DNA from: Pseudoprimorskyibacter sp. | GTDB lineage: Bacteria > Pseudomonadota > Alphaproteobacteria > Rhodobacterales > Rhodobacteraceae | Assembly (NCBI GenBank): GCA_029251265.1 | Contig: JAQXDR010000011.1 | Span: forward strand, 1-35,652 | Reading direction: 5' to 3' | DNA: 35,652 bases | Shown: one piece after another, positions 26,517-35,509 of the stretch | Layout: each line of letters begins with the position of its first letter | Position numbering within the stretch: position 1 is the stretch's first letter | Notes under the pieces: generated by a model | The model's database searches: none | What the model saw: the letters and a program-made list of their open reading frames with translations, nothing else | Told to the model about the DNA's origin: nothing | Position numbers and translations under genes: made by a program

Positions 26517-28709
26517 ATGACCAAACCGCTCACCGATGCCCTAATTGCCAAGGGCTATGACACGCTGACTGATGTCCAAAACGCAGTCACCGCACCTGGA
26601 CTGGACGCATCAGATCTTTTGGTGTCAGCTCAAACCGGATCGGGGAAAACAGTCGCATTTGGACTGGCGATCGGTCCGACTTTGCTTGCCGATGATGACA
26701 CATTACCGCAGGCAGATACGCCGCTGGCATTGGTGATCGCGCCAACACGCGAACTGGCCTTTCAAGTGAAAAGAGAGCTTAGCTGGCTGTACGCGGGCAC
26801 GGGCGCGCGCGTAGCATCATGCGTGGGCGGAATGGACATGCGTGACGAGCGTCGGACACTGGCACGCGGCGCGCACATCGTCGTTGGTACACCTGGGCGT
26901 CTACGGGATCACATTCAACGAGAGTCGCTGGATATGAGCACTCTACGAGCCATTGTTCTGGATGAAGCTGACGAAATGCTGGATTTGGGCTTTCGTGAAG
27001 ATTTGGAATTCATGCTCGGCGAGGCGCCCGAAGACCGACGCACATTGATGTTTTCCGCGACCGTCCCGCCGATGATCGAAACACTGGCGCGGTCTTATCA
27101 GCGTGATGCGGTACGTATTACAACCAGTGCCGGTAAATCCCAACATGCCGATATCACGTATCAGGCCCTTCGCGTGGCGCATGGGGATGCTGAAAACGCA
27201 CTGATCAACGTCTTGCGCTACCACGAAGCCCAAAGCGCCATCGTTTTTGCGAACACCCGTTTGGCTGTAAGCCGGCTTGCCGCCCGTTTTGCAAACCGTG
27301 GTTTTGCCGTTGTCAGCCTGTCCGGAGAGTTGAGCCAGTCAGAACGCAGCCATGCGCTTCAGGCTATGCGCGATGGACGTGCACGCGTCTGCGTCGCGAC
27401 GGACGTTGCCGCACGTGGCATCGATTTGCCCAATCTCGACCTTGTGATCCACGCCGAACTTCCCACAAATTCCGAAGCTTTGCTGCACCGTTCGGGTCGC
27501 ACCGGGCGCGCTGGACGCAAAGGAACATCAGCCCTAATTGTGCCACCACGTTCAGCGAAAAAGGCCGAACGCTTGCTGCGATTCAGCAAGATCAAGGCAG
27601 AATGGACCGAAGCACCATCTGCAGATGAAATCCTGCGCCGCGATGAAGAACGGCTTTTGTCAGATCCTGCATGGGATGAAGAAATCACTGCAGACGAGAC
27701 GGACTTCGCGACGAAACTGCTGGACCGCTTCTCACCTGAAACCATCGCTGCCGGTTACCTTCGGTTGCACCGCAGTCGGTATTCCGCACCAGAAGTCCTT
27801 TCAGAACCTGATGCGCCTACGCCACGCAAAGAACATGCCTCGTTTGGTCCCAGCCAGTGGGTATCGTTATCCGTCGGGCGGTCTGATCGCGCAGAACCAC
27901 GCTGGCTATTGCCATTGCTATGCAATGCAGGCGGACTATCCAAAGAAGACATCGGGGCCATCCGGGTGCAAGACAAAGACACCCACGTCGAGGTTAGGCA
28001 AGCCAGCTTTGCGGGTCTAATGGCCAAACTGGATGAAAAAGGTGTTTTAGAACAGGGAATTGCGATCACAGCCATGGATCGCGCACCGGAACACGGCCCG
28101 GGCTCGTCAAGACCTCCGAGGGGTAAGCCCAAACCCAGCGCAGACAGAACCAATAAACCACGTCACGAAGGCAAAGACGGTGCTATGGGACGGTCATCGT
28201 CGAAACCAAAACCTGCAAACGCGTCGTTCAAGAAAAGCTATAGCGGTGGATCCGACACCGCCGCGGATAATCGTAAACCACGCCACGTACCCGATCGTCC
28301 AGCCAACAAGCCCTACGCCAAAACCAATGACAAACCAAGTTCGGTCACAAAAGACGCACCACAGGGCAAACCGGCTGCAAAGTACGGAAAACCTTCAGAT
28401 GACAGAGCCCGTAGCAAACCATCAGAAAAGGGTGGTGCAAAACCCTATGGCAAGCCATCTGGCAAATCCGGGAGCAAATCGTTTGCAAAGCCCTCTGGAA
28501 AGCCTGGCTCCAAACCCTATGGCAAGCCTACTGCAACTTCTGTGGATGGCGCATCGCCAAAGCCAAAAGGAAAAACATCAGGCAAACCACGCGCATCTGC
28601 GCTTGCTGATCCATCGAAACGCGTATCTCGATCGGGCAAGGCAGCGCCTCACAGAGGCGCAAGAACTGGTGGTGATATGCCGCCTAAACGTAGAAAAACT
28701 CGTGACTAG
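26517..28709 (+). CDS. DEAD-box ATP-dependent RNA helicase with DbpA-type RNA-binding domain
   Basis: A 730-residue helicase. Core motifs in order: AQTGSGKT (I), PTRELA (Ia), TPGR (Ib), LDEADEM (II), FSAT (III), ATDVAARGIDL (V) and HRSGRTGRAG (VI). After about residue 460 comes a DbpA-like RNA-binding domain (WVSLSVGRSDRAEPRWLLP, IGAIRVQDKDTHVEV). The last 180 residues are low-complexity, rich in Lys, Pro, Ser and Gly with repeats such as KPYGKPSGK, probably a disordered RNA-binding tail. Likely role: unwinding structured RNA in ribosome assembly or in the cold (DeaD/CsdA class). I start at ATG 26517-26519, where the Q-motif region begins; GGACGGA lies upstream. Confidence 0.9.
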   Translation: MTKPLTDALIAKGYDTLTDVQNAVTAPGLDASDLLVSAQTGSGKTVAFGLAIGPTLLADDDTLPQADTPLALVIAPTRELAFQVKRELSWLYAGTGARVASCVGGMDMRDERRTLARGAHIVVGTPGRLRDHIQRESLDMSTLRAIVLDEADEMLDLGFREDLEFMLGEAPEDRRTLMFSATVPPMIETLARSYQRDAVRITTSAGKSQHADITYQALRVAHGDAENALINVLRYHEAQSAIVFANTRLAVSRLAARFANRGFAVVSLSGELSQSERSHALQAMRDGRARVCVATDVAARGIDLPNLDLVIHAELPTNSEALLHRSGRTGRAGRKGTSALIVPPRSAKKAERLLRFSKIKAEWTEAPSADEILRRDEERLLSDPAWDEEITADETDFATKLLDRFSPETIAAGYLRLHRSRYSAPEVLSEPDAPTPRKEHASFGPSQWVSLSVGRSDRAEPRWLLPLLCNAGGLSKEDIGAIRVQDKDTHVEVRQASFAGLMAKLDEKGVLEQGIAITAMDRAPEHGPGSSRPPRGKPKPSADRTNKPRHEGKDGAMGRSSSKPKPANASFKKSYSGGSDTAADNRKPRHVPDRPANKPYAKTNDKPSSVTKDAPQGKPAAKYGKPSDDRARSKPSEKGGAKPYGKPSGKSGSKSFAKPSGKPGSKPYGKPTATSVDGASPKPKGKTSGKPRASALADPSKRVSRSGKAAPHRGARTGGDMPPKRRKTRD

Positions 28710-28741
28710 GTGGCGTTCTGCCTAGACTGTTTGCAACAGCG

Positions 28742-28755
28742 CCCGCCGATGCGGG
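28742..28755 (+). terminator. Hairpin after the helicase gene
   Basis: CCCGC and GCGGG enclose CGAT, 32 bases after the helicase stop. The nearest T-run is GGCTTTT about ten bases further on, so it is a weak terminator candidate. Confidence 0.35.
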
Positions 28756-28935
28756 TGGTGTGTGGCTTTTCAAGTTTTCATAAGCTGGTATTCGATCTTA
28801 AATTCTTGTGGGAATCGTCGTGGCAAATGATCTTTGATCGGGTCGCTCATTCAGGTGTGTAAAACTGCGCCTCAAACCATTTGAAAAACGGACTAGAAAT
28901 CTGCGCTGTTTAACATGGTAGTCTATTCATAATGG

Positions 28936-28963
28936 AACGCATGTGATCGGTATCACATGCGTT
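28936..28963. terminator. Perfect hairpin overlapping the ABC permease stop codon
   Basis: AACGCATGTGAT (12 bases) and its exact complement enclose CGGT. On the plus strand the 3' arm runs into a short TTTT, so it can end helicase-side transcripts. On the minus strand the first arm includes the stop codon (TGA, 28953-28955) of the permease gene. It lies between convergent genes and may work in both directions. Confidence 0.6.
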
Positions 28964-29783
28964 TTACACGGCCCATCGATAAGCCGGTCGCGAGATAATG
29001 ACGTACAAAATACACCAGTCCCAGGCCGGGAATGATTGTCAACACGCCCGCAGCGCAGAGTATTGGTAAATGAACAAACCCAAGCGGCCCACCCGCCCTG
29101 AATAACACAGCAACGATGGGTTTTGCTTCGGTCGTTGTAAGGGCATTCGCCAAGATAAGTTCTACCCATGACGCCATAAAACAGAAAAAAGCCGCAACGC
29201 CGATACCTGGTGCAGCAACCGGTATCAGAATCTTGACTGCAAATGAAATCCAACCTCGCCCATCTATTTTGGAGGTTTCGTCAATTTCTGGCGGGATCTG
29301 CTTGAAAAATCCCTCAAGAATCCACACCGCGACTGGCACGGTAAACATACAATGCGCCAGTGCGACACCTAACACCTTATCCATAAGCCCAACCTCGGAA
29401 TACAGTTGAATCAGGGGCAGAAAAAGAACCGCAGACGGCGTCATACGTGAGGCTAAAAACCAAAAAAACAGATGTTTATCGCCGAGAAACTGGTAACGAG
29501 AAAATGCGTATGCCGCCGGAATCGCAACCGCGAGCGACAAAAGAACATTCAGTCCTGAGTATATTGCAGCATTCACAAACCCAAGGGTCCATCCTGGATC
29601 CGTCAATATATAAAGATAATTGTTCACCGTCGGGTTTTTCGGGAAAAAGGATAATCCAGACGTTGCCTCATCTTGGGTCATGAAACTGATAATGACCAAC
29701 CAATACAATGGCAGGAAAACAAATATTGCGTATACCAGTGGAATGACGGGCCGCTGACGATATGGTTTGAAGGCTTTAATCAT
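28953..29783 (-). CDS. ABC transporter permease, MalG-type (carbohydrate)
   Basis: A 276-residue inner-membrane permease with six predicted helices. The EAA-type loop that docks on the ATPase is at about 168-190 (EIDETSKIDGRG, then ILIPVAAPG). N-terminal VIPLVYAIFVFLPLYWLVI and the family stretch YAFSRYQFLGDK fit CUT1-type sugar permeases. Its start overlaps the partner permease end by eight bases. No ATPase or binding-protein gene lies next to it; the gene after it is the convergent helicase. Confidence 0.9.
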   Translation of the reverse strand: MIKAFKPYRQRPVIPLVYAIFVFLPLYWLVIISFMTQDEATSGLSFFPKNPTVNNYLYILTDPGWTLGFVNAAIYSGLNVLLSLAVAIPAAYAFSRYQFLGDKHLFFWFLASRMTPSAVLFLPLIQLYSEVGLMDKVLGVALAHCMFTVPVAVWILEGFFKQIPPEIDETSKIDGRGWISFAVKILIPVAAPGIGVAAFFCFMASWVELILANALTTTEAKPIVAVLFRAGGPLGFVHLPILCAAGVLTIIPGLGLVYFVRHYLATGLSMGRVKRM

Positions 29784-30633
29784 CTGATGCCGTCATAATG
29801 CGAAACAGGGCCCACGCCAAAGTCAGCATAATCAGCATGTAGATGAGCGCCGAGGCACTGGCCTCACCAAAATCGAATTCTTTCATCGCTGTCTGAATCA
29901 GATCCTGCGACAGAAACGTAGTTGATTTTCCCGGTCCACCTCGTGTGATCATGAACGGCTCTATGTACACCATAAGGCCGTCGATCAACCGCAGCAGTAG
30001 CGCAATGATCAAAACACGCTTTAATCGGGGCAGTTCTACATGAAAAAAGATGGCGCGGCGGCTGGCCCCGTCTATCTGGGCCGCTTGGTAATACGCTTGT
30101 GGTATAGCAACAAGCGTGGCGTAGCTGAGCAACACAACCAATCCCACCCAATGCCAGACATCTGCCAGCACAATAATCATCCATGCTGTGATGACGTTGT
30201 TAAGATCATACAAATCAGTGACACCTGACGCCAACACACCCAAAGGCCCAATTGATGCGTCGGATATGACTTTCCATATCAACCCGACAATGAACCACGG
30301 GATAAGCAACGGAACCGCTGCAATCATTATGAAAAACGTGGCTTGCCGACCAAAGCGAGGCAGGTGCAGTGCGATCCACACGCCCAATGGAATTTCAATC
30401 GCAATAACAACAATGGCATACAAAAAAGTACGTCCCAAGGTGCCCCAGAACTCCACCGAGCCCAAAACCGTTTCATACCAATGCGCACCCACCCAGATGA
30501 AGTTATTACCAAAAAACACATCGTGAAGCGAATAGTTGATCACCGCCATAATTGGCACAACAAAACTGAACGCCAAAAGCGCCGAAGCTGGCATAACCAA
30601 CCAAAAGGCACTATTTTTCGTCCGTTTTTTCAT
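29776..30633 (-). CDS. ABC transporter permease, MalF-type (carbohydrate)
   Basis: A 285-residue inner-membrane permease, partner of the MalG-type gene. Six helices; the EAA loop is AAQIDGASRRAIFFHVELPR, close to the C-terminal third. The stretch MITRGGPGKSTTFLSQDL is typical of CUT1 sugar permeases. I start at ATG 30631-30633, with AGGG just upstream; the longer frame adds 26 codons without family character. It begins 90 bases after the TRAP large permease on the same strand, so both systems may share one transcript. Confidence 0.9.
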   Translation of the reverse strand: MKKRTKNSAFWLVMPASALLAFSFVVPIMAVINYSLHDVFFGNNFIWVGAHWYETVLGSVEFWGTLGRTFLYAIVVIAIEIPLGVWIALHLPRFGRQATFFIMIAAVPLLIPWFIVGLIWKVISDASIGPLGVLASGVTDLYDLNNVITAWMIIVLADVWHWVGLVVLLSYATLVAIPQAYYQAAQIDGASRRAIFFHVELPRLKRVLIIALLLRLIDGLMVYIEPFMITRGGPGKSTTFLSQDLIQTAMKEFDFGEASASALIYMLIMLTLAWALFRIMTASDD

Positions 30634-30723
30634 TTCAACCCTATCCAGACATATCTCAGGCAAAAGGACTATAAAGTTTAAACGTCTGTCAACATCCTTA
30701 AGCGCAGGCACATCCTTAGATCA

Positions 30724-32217
30724 CTACAACACCACCAATGTAATGACGGGAAAGGCAACAAGGATAGCCACGCGGACAAGATCCGACGCCACAAAGAAAA
30801 GGACCGCCTTGTAGGTCTCGACCATCGGTGTTTCACGATCCATTGAGTTGATCACAAACAAATTGAGCCCCACAGGAGGCGTGATCAATCCAACCTCAAC
30901 GACAATCAAAACAAGAATGCCGAACCAAATAGCCGTATGTTCCAGTTCGGTGCGACGCTCTACAGATTTGGTGACACGAATTCCCAACTCGCGCTGAATG
31001 TTGCGAGCAATCTCTTCGCCATTGGCAAGCGCATGCTGCAATGCGTCCATGGTTTCAGGTGCAAGCTGCGGCGGCGGGGTAGCTGCCAAAGCCGCATTTA
31101 CGGCCTCATGTTGCAATGAAATCAGATCAACCAGCCCAAAATCCAACACCGAAATAACCGGGAAAAATATTGGAATTGTCAGCAATATCATTGACAAGCT
31201 GTCCATTAAACAGCCCAATAACAGATAAAAACACAAGATCAGGATCAGAACAGTCCATGGGCTATATCCTTGCCCCACGACCCATTCCGAAATTGTCTGT
31301 GGCACCTGCGTTAGTGCAAGAAACCCATTGTAGAACCCTGCTCCCAAAACAATGAAAAATATCATTGCCGTTGATTTTGCCGTCGCACTAAAGCTTTCTG
31401 TCAGAGTCTTGCGCGTCAATCCGCCATTGAACCAAGCGATCACAGCCGTACCCAAGGCACCGATTGCAGCTGCTTCGGTCGGAGTGAACCAACCTAAATA
31501 GATCCCGCCAACCACAACAATAAAAACGACCAGCACTGGCCACGTGCTTGCCAATGCTTTGAAGCGTTCGGCATATGGCATCCTTGGCCGGGTTCCGGCA
31601 CGATCGGGATAAATGCGCACATAAACGGAAATGGCCAGCATGTAACCCAATGCAGCCAACAATCCCGGAATAAAAGCGGCTAGGAAAAGCTTGGCGATAT
31701 TCTGTTCAGTAAGGATTGCATAGATCACCAGCACAACTGAGGGTGGGATCAAAATGCCAAGGGTGCCTCCGGCGGCTAATGTAGCCGTACTGAAACCACC
31801 AGAATATCCGTAACGTTTCATCTCGGGCAGCGCCACACGGCTCATGGTCGCCGCTGTGGCCAGCGAGGATCCACAAATTGCCCCAAATCCTGCACAAGAC
31901 CCGATAGCCGCCATTGCAACACCGCCCTTGCGGTGTCCCAGCCAGCCCTCGGCCGCCTTGAAAAGCGCCTGGCTCATACCACCGAGGGTCGCAAAATATC
32001 CCATCAGCAAAAACATGGGGACAATAGACAAGCTGTAGCTGGAAAAGGTGGTATAAACCTCGGTCTTTAGTCGCCCCATAGGAACCTGTGTATCGCCGAT
32101 AACCAATACTGTTCCAACAAAGCCTGTCACAAACATTGCCAGACCAATCGGCACCCGCAAAAAGATCAATAACATCAGGGACGGGAAAGACCACAGCCCG
32201 ATCTCAATCGCACTCAA
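30724..32217 (-). CDS. TRAP transporter large permease (DctM type)
   Basis: A 497-residue membrane protein, the transport subunit of a TRAP (Na+-driven, binding-protein-dependent) uptake system. Family sequences: GLAMFVTGFVGTVLVIG, SSLATAATMSRVALPEMKRYGY, GGTLGILIPPSVVLVIYAILT and GCLMDSLSMILLTIPIFFP, then EVGLITPPVGLNLFVI. It is about 65 residues longer than usual because of an insert at about 361-427, rich in Ala, Glu and Gln, just before AIWFG. It starts with TTG (32215-32217), overlapping the small permease stop as TTGA. Confidence 0.93.
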   Translation of the reverse strand: MSAIEIGLWSFPSLMLLIFLRVPIGLAMFVTGFVGTVLVIGDTQVPMGRLKTEVYTTFSSYSLSIVPMFLLMGYFATLGGMSQALFKAAEGWLGHRKGGVAMAAIGSCAGFGAICGSSLATAATMSRVALPEMKRYGYSGGFSTATLAAGGTLGILIPPSVVLVIYAILTEQNIAKLFLAAFIPGLLAALGYMLAISVYVRIYPDRAGTRPRMPYAERFKALASTWPVLVVFIVVVGGIYLGWFTPTEAAAIGALGTAVIAWFNGGLTRKTLTESFSATAKSTAMIFFIVLGAGFYNGFLALTQVPQTISEWVVGQGYSPWTVLILILCFYLLLGCLMDSLSMILLTIPIFFPVISVLDFGLVDLISLQHEAVNAALAATPPPQLAPETMDALQHALANGEEIARNIQRELGIRVTKSVERRTELEHTAIWFGILVLIVVEVGLITPPVGLNLFVINSMDRETPMVETYKAVLFFVASDLVRVAILVAFPVITLVVL

Positions 32218-32822
32218 TGGGCCGTCTCCTTGGCTTCAGGTAAAAGGTCGCGACCTGCGGCCAATTCGGCGACACGCATAATGCCCATGTAGGTTCCAAT
32301 CACCGCAGCAATGACAGCCCCTATAAGGCTAAGACCAAAGGCCCACCACACAGGAAATTGTAATAAAAATGTTGTTTCACATGTGCGGGAAAAAAATGTC
32401 TCGCAGCCTCGCATTTTCGACATTGTGCCACCGAACAACTGGACGGCAATCAAAATCAGTACGCCTGCAAAAATCACCTCGGTCATTGCGCGCAAGAGCC
32501 GATTCATCGGTTTGGACATATGATTGGTGAAAATATCTACCGAGGCATGGCCCCCGGTGATTTGGCACAGTGGCAAAAAGCAGAAGATGGCAAAAGCAAT
32601 CCCTGCCTCAATCAGTTCGTAATCCCCATTGACCGGTCCAACGCCCAAGGCAATCAACCAATTCGCGAGGCCAGGCAATGCCCCTTGCACGACATCCCCA
32701 TGCAAGACTGCATTCGCCTCACGGCCAATAACCGAAGCAAACGTCAACAAAACCAGAACCGAAAGAACACATCCCCCCAGTACGGCCATTGCCTGTGACA
32801 AGCGATACATCGCGCTGTGCAT
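32214..32822 (-). CDS. TRAP transporter small permease (DctQ type)
   Basis: A 202-residue membrane protein with four helices, the small permease of the TRAP system. The helix with LVLLTFASVIGREANAV and the later LPLCQITGGHASVDIFTN are typical of DctQ. I start at ATG 32820-32822, preceded by GGGAGA on the minus strand; the frame is open 20 codons further without support. The stop overlaps the large permease start. The binding-protein gene lies about 70 bases upstream. Confidence 0.9.
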   Translation of the reverse strand: MHSAMYRLSQAMAVLGGCVLSVLVLLTFASVIGREANAVLHGDVVQGALPGLANWLIALGVGPVNGDYELIEAGIAFAIFCFLPLCQITGGHASVDIFTNHMSKPMNRLLRAMTEVIFAGVLILIAVQLFGGTMSKMRGCETFFSRTCETTFLLQFPVWWAFGLSLIGAVIAAVIGTYMGIMRVAELAAGRDLLPEAKETAH

Positions 32823-32890
32823 CAGATCTCCCGGGGGAAAAATACAAAAAGATAGGGCACCGAGCATCAGCGCCCTATCCAAAACTGCTA

Positions 32891-33919
32891 TCAGCCGTCG
32901 TAGGCGTCCATCAGCGCACGTGCCTGATCAATCATGGCCTGCCCATCAATTCCACGGGCGTTCATGTCCGCAACCCAGCTGTCATAAATCGGTGCGACCG
33001 CTGCGACCCACGGGGCAGTATCCGTGACGGTGATGATCTCGTTTCCATTCTCAACAGCCAACTGACGTGCGGGTCCATCCGCATCAGCCTGCGTGCCGCC
33101 TGCAAAGACCGAAAAATCATGACCGGATTGCGCATCAACCACCGCCTGAAGATCTGCAGGCATGCTTTCAAACGCATCTTTGTTCATCGCCAAAACAAAC
33201 GTCAGCGTATAAAGCGCGGGACCTTCAAATTCCGTATGATAATCAACCAGTTCAGGTACTTTAAGCGCCGCGGTCACCTCCCAAGGGATGGTTGTTCCAT
33301 CGATTACACCTTTGGAAAGACCTTCGGGAACAGCTGGAACAGGCATTCCGACCGGTGTAGCACCTGTCAGCTCAAGCAACTGGTTTACGAGCCGCGACCC
33401 ACCCCGGATTTTTAGACCCTGAAGATCTTCGACCGTTTCAACCGGCTCGGCGGTGTGGAACATACCAGGACCGTGCACCCATGTGCCCAAAATTTTAAGA
33501 TCCGCGAATTCCCCATCTTCCATATGTTCTTCAAACATCTGCCAGTAGGCAGAGCTTGCCGCGCGTGCATCCGTCACGAGGAAAGGCAATTCAAACACTT
33601 CGGTCGTGGGAAAACGGCCCGGTGTGTAGCCAACCACTGTCCACACGATGTCAGCAACGCCATCAATAGCTTGATCCATTAGCTGAGGCGGCACACCACC
33701 CAATTGCATAGACGGGAAACGGTCGATCTTAATACGTCCGGCTGATGCGTCTTCGACACTGTCTGCCCAGACGTCCAGCACCAGTTTAGGTACGTTGGCC
33801 TGTGCTGGCAGGAATTGGTGTAATTTCAAGGTCACGTCTTGGGCCATGGCTGTGCCAGTCATCATGGTTGTGGCAAGTAAAGCCGCACCAAGTCCCATCA
33901 GGCTCCGTCTTGTGGTCAT
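32891..33919 (-). CDS. TRAP transporter substrate-binding protein (DctP type)
   Basis: A 342-residue periplasmic binding protein. The signal peptide (TRRSLMGLGAALLATTMM, cleavage after AMAQ-like AMA) starts with a twin-Arg-like pair. The mature part follows the DctP pattern: LHQFLPAQANVPKLVLDVWA, FPSMQLGGVPPQLMDQAIDG and the ligand-binding Arg region LQGLKIRGGSRLVNQLLELT. Substrates of this family are mostly carboxylates, so a sugar acid or keto acid is plausible beside gnd, but this is not readable from sequence. GGGAGGAT precedes its ATG. Confidence 0.93.
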   Translation of the reverse strand: MTTRRSLMGLGAALLATTMMTGTAMAQDVTLKLHQFLPAQANVPKLVLDVWADSVEDASAGRIKIDRFPSMQLGGVPPQLMDQAIDGVADIVWTVVGYTPGRFPTTEVFELPFLVTDARAASSAYWQMFEEHMEDGEFADLKILGTWVHGPGMFHTAEPVETVEDLQGLKIRGGSRLVNQLLELTGATPVGMPVPAVPEGLSKGVIDGTTIPWEVTAALKVPELVDYHTEFEGPALYTLTFVLAMNKDAFESMPADLQAVVDAQSGHDFSVFAGGTQADADGPARQLAVENGNEIITVTDTAPWVAAVAPIYDSWVADMNARGIDGQAMIDQARALMDAYDG

Positions 33920-33996
33920 TTTGTATCCTCCCGGTTTCCTCTGTTTGCACTATTGAGCGAAACAAAAAGCTTTGCCAGAAAAAGATTCACCCACCA

Positions 33997-35418
33997 TCAG
34001 TTCAGATGCGCGCCCAACCAAGGACCATGATGTGCCCCGGAGCGATCCACCCGCTCGAAACTATGCGCGCCAAAGTAGTCACGTTGACCTTGCAACATAT
34101 TTGCGGTTGTGCGTGCGGTTGCAAGCGTATCGGCGTAGGCCAAAGCCGCAGACAAGGCGGGAACCGCAATGCGCGCCGCCTGCGCCGCAAGCGTTACCTT
34201 GCGCAGCCCAGGCATGGTCTGATCCAACACCTTCGAAAAATACGGTGTTAAGGCCAAATGCGCCTTGGGATCGGACCGCAAGGCAGTCGCCATATCATTC
34301 AGCATAGCCGATCGGATGATACAGCCTTCGCGCCAGACCTCCGCGATCTCTGGCATGGGCAAATCCCAGCCATTTTCTTCACTCGCACGGTTCAAAAGAT
34401 CAAATCCCTGCGCGTAACACAGTACCTTTCCAGCGATCAAAGCGTGTTCAAGGTCGGTATCGGTGACTGCATCATGTGGCATAGATGTTGACTCAGTTGC
34501 TGCAAAACGCGCCGAACCGCGCAGTCGAAGATCGCGTGCAGCGGACAAATTGCGTGCAGCCACAGCGGCTTCGATTACGGGAACTGGAACACCCAACATC
34601 TGCGCTTCGATTGCAGTCCAGCGACCAGTGCCTTTCTGCCCAGCACGGTCAAGAATAACATCCAGCATGGGGTGGTTTGTCTCTGGATCTATCGCTGCGG
34701 CGACTTTGCCAGAAATCTCGATCAGATAGCTTTGTAATGCGCCGTCATTCCAACCGGCAAAGCGTGTCGCAATCTGGGCTGCAGTTTGACCTTGGCCATC
34801 ACGCAGGATGCCATAGGCCTCTGCGATCAGCTGCATGTCGGCGTATTCGATTCCATTATGCACTGTCTTGACGAAATGCCCCGCGCCCCCAGAACCCATC
34901 CATGTCGCGCAGGGCGTGTCTTCGTACTTGGCAGAAATTGCAGTCAAAATATGGGCCACGCGATCCCAGCCAGATTTCGGACCACCACCCATGATCGACG
35001 GACCAAACCTTGCGCCTTCTGCTCCGCCTGACACGCCGATCCCAAGAAATGGCCAGCCTTCTTTTTCGGCGAGGGCAGCGCGCCGCGCACTGTCATGGAA
35101 ATTGGCGTTGCCGGCATCAATAATCAGATCATCATCGTCCAGAAATGGCCGCAAGGCCGCAATCTGGGCATCAACCGCAGAGCCAGCTGGCACCATCAGT
35201 AAAATATTACGCGGTCTTTCAAGGGCCTGAACAAAATCCTCTAGCGCAGCTGCAGCGACGATATTGTCTGCCAGCGCACCGGCCTCGACCATAAACTCAT
35301 CAATGCGTGAAGCTGTGCGATTTGTCACCGCCACTTGGAAACCGTTATCGGCAATATTCATTGCCAGCATGGCGCCCATGGTACCCAGTCCAAGCACCCC
35401 AATTTCAGCTTTTGACAT
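33997..35418 (-). CDS. gnd: 6-phosphogluconate dehydrogenase, decarboxylating
   Basis: A 473-residue NADP-dependent enzyme that oxidises 6-phosphogluconate to ribulose 5-phosphate and CO2 (oxidative pentose phosphate pathway). The N-terminal NADP motif is GVLGLGTMGAMLAMNIAD with the NRT loop. The catalytic and substrate residues are in GSGGAGHFVKTVHNGIEYAD (Lys, His, Asn), and the C-terminal GQRDYFGAHSFER closes the active site of the neighbouring subunit. Length is standard. On the minus strand TTGACA (35474-35479) lies upstream and may be a -35 box. First gene before the TRAP system on the same strand, 77 bases away, suggesting joint use in sugar-acid catabolism. Confidence 0.95.
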   Translation of the reverse strand: MSKAEIGVLGLGTMGAMLAMNIADNGFQVAVTNRTASRIDEFMVEAGALADNIVAAAALEDFVQALERPRNILLMVPAGSAVDAQIAALRPFLDDDDLIIDAGNANFHDSARRAALAEKEGWPFLGIGVSGGAEGARFGPSIMGGGPKSGWDRVAHILTAISAKYEDTPCATWMGSGGAGHFVKTVHNGIEYADMQLIAEAYGILRDGQGQTAAQIATRFAGWNDGALQSYLIEISGKVAAAIDPETNHPMLDVILDRAGQKGTGRWTAIEAQMLGVPVPVIEAAVAARNLSAARDLRLRGSARFAATESTSMPHDAVTDTDLEHALIAGKVLCYAQGFDLLNRASEENGWDLPMPEIAEVWREGCIIRSAMLNDMATALRSDPKAHLALTPYFSKVLDQTMPGLRKVTLAAQAARIAVPALSAALAYADTLATARTTANMLQGQRDYFGAHSFERVDRSGAHHGPWLGAHLN

Positions 35419-35509
35419 GACGTGCCCTTTTTGGTTAGCGGTAACATACCTAGATGTTTTTTGTCGCAGAAAATGTCAAGATACACCAGCGCAAAGCTTG
35501 CAAAAGGTG

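Noticed and set aside
28060-28725. A 221-codon frame overlapping the helicase tail
   Set aside because: It arises from the repetitive, biased DNA of the tail; the helicase frame continues through it.
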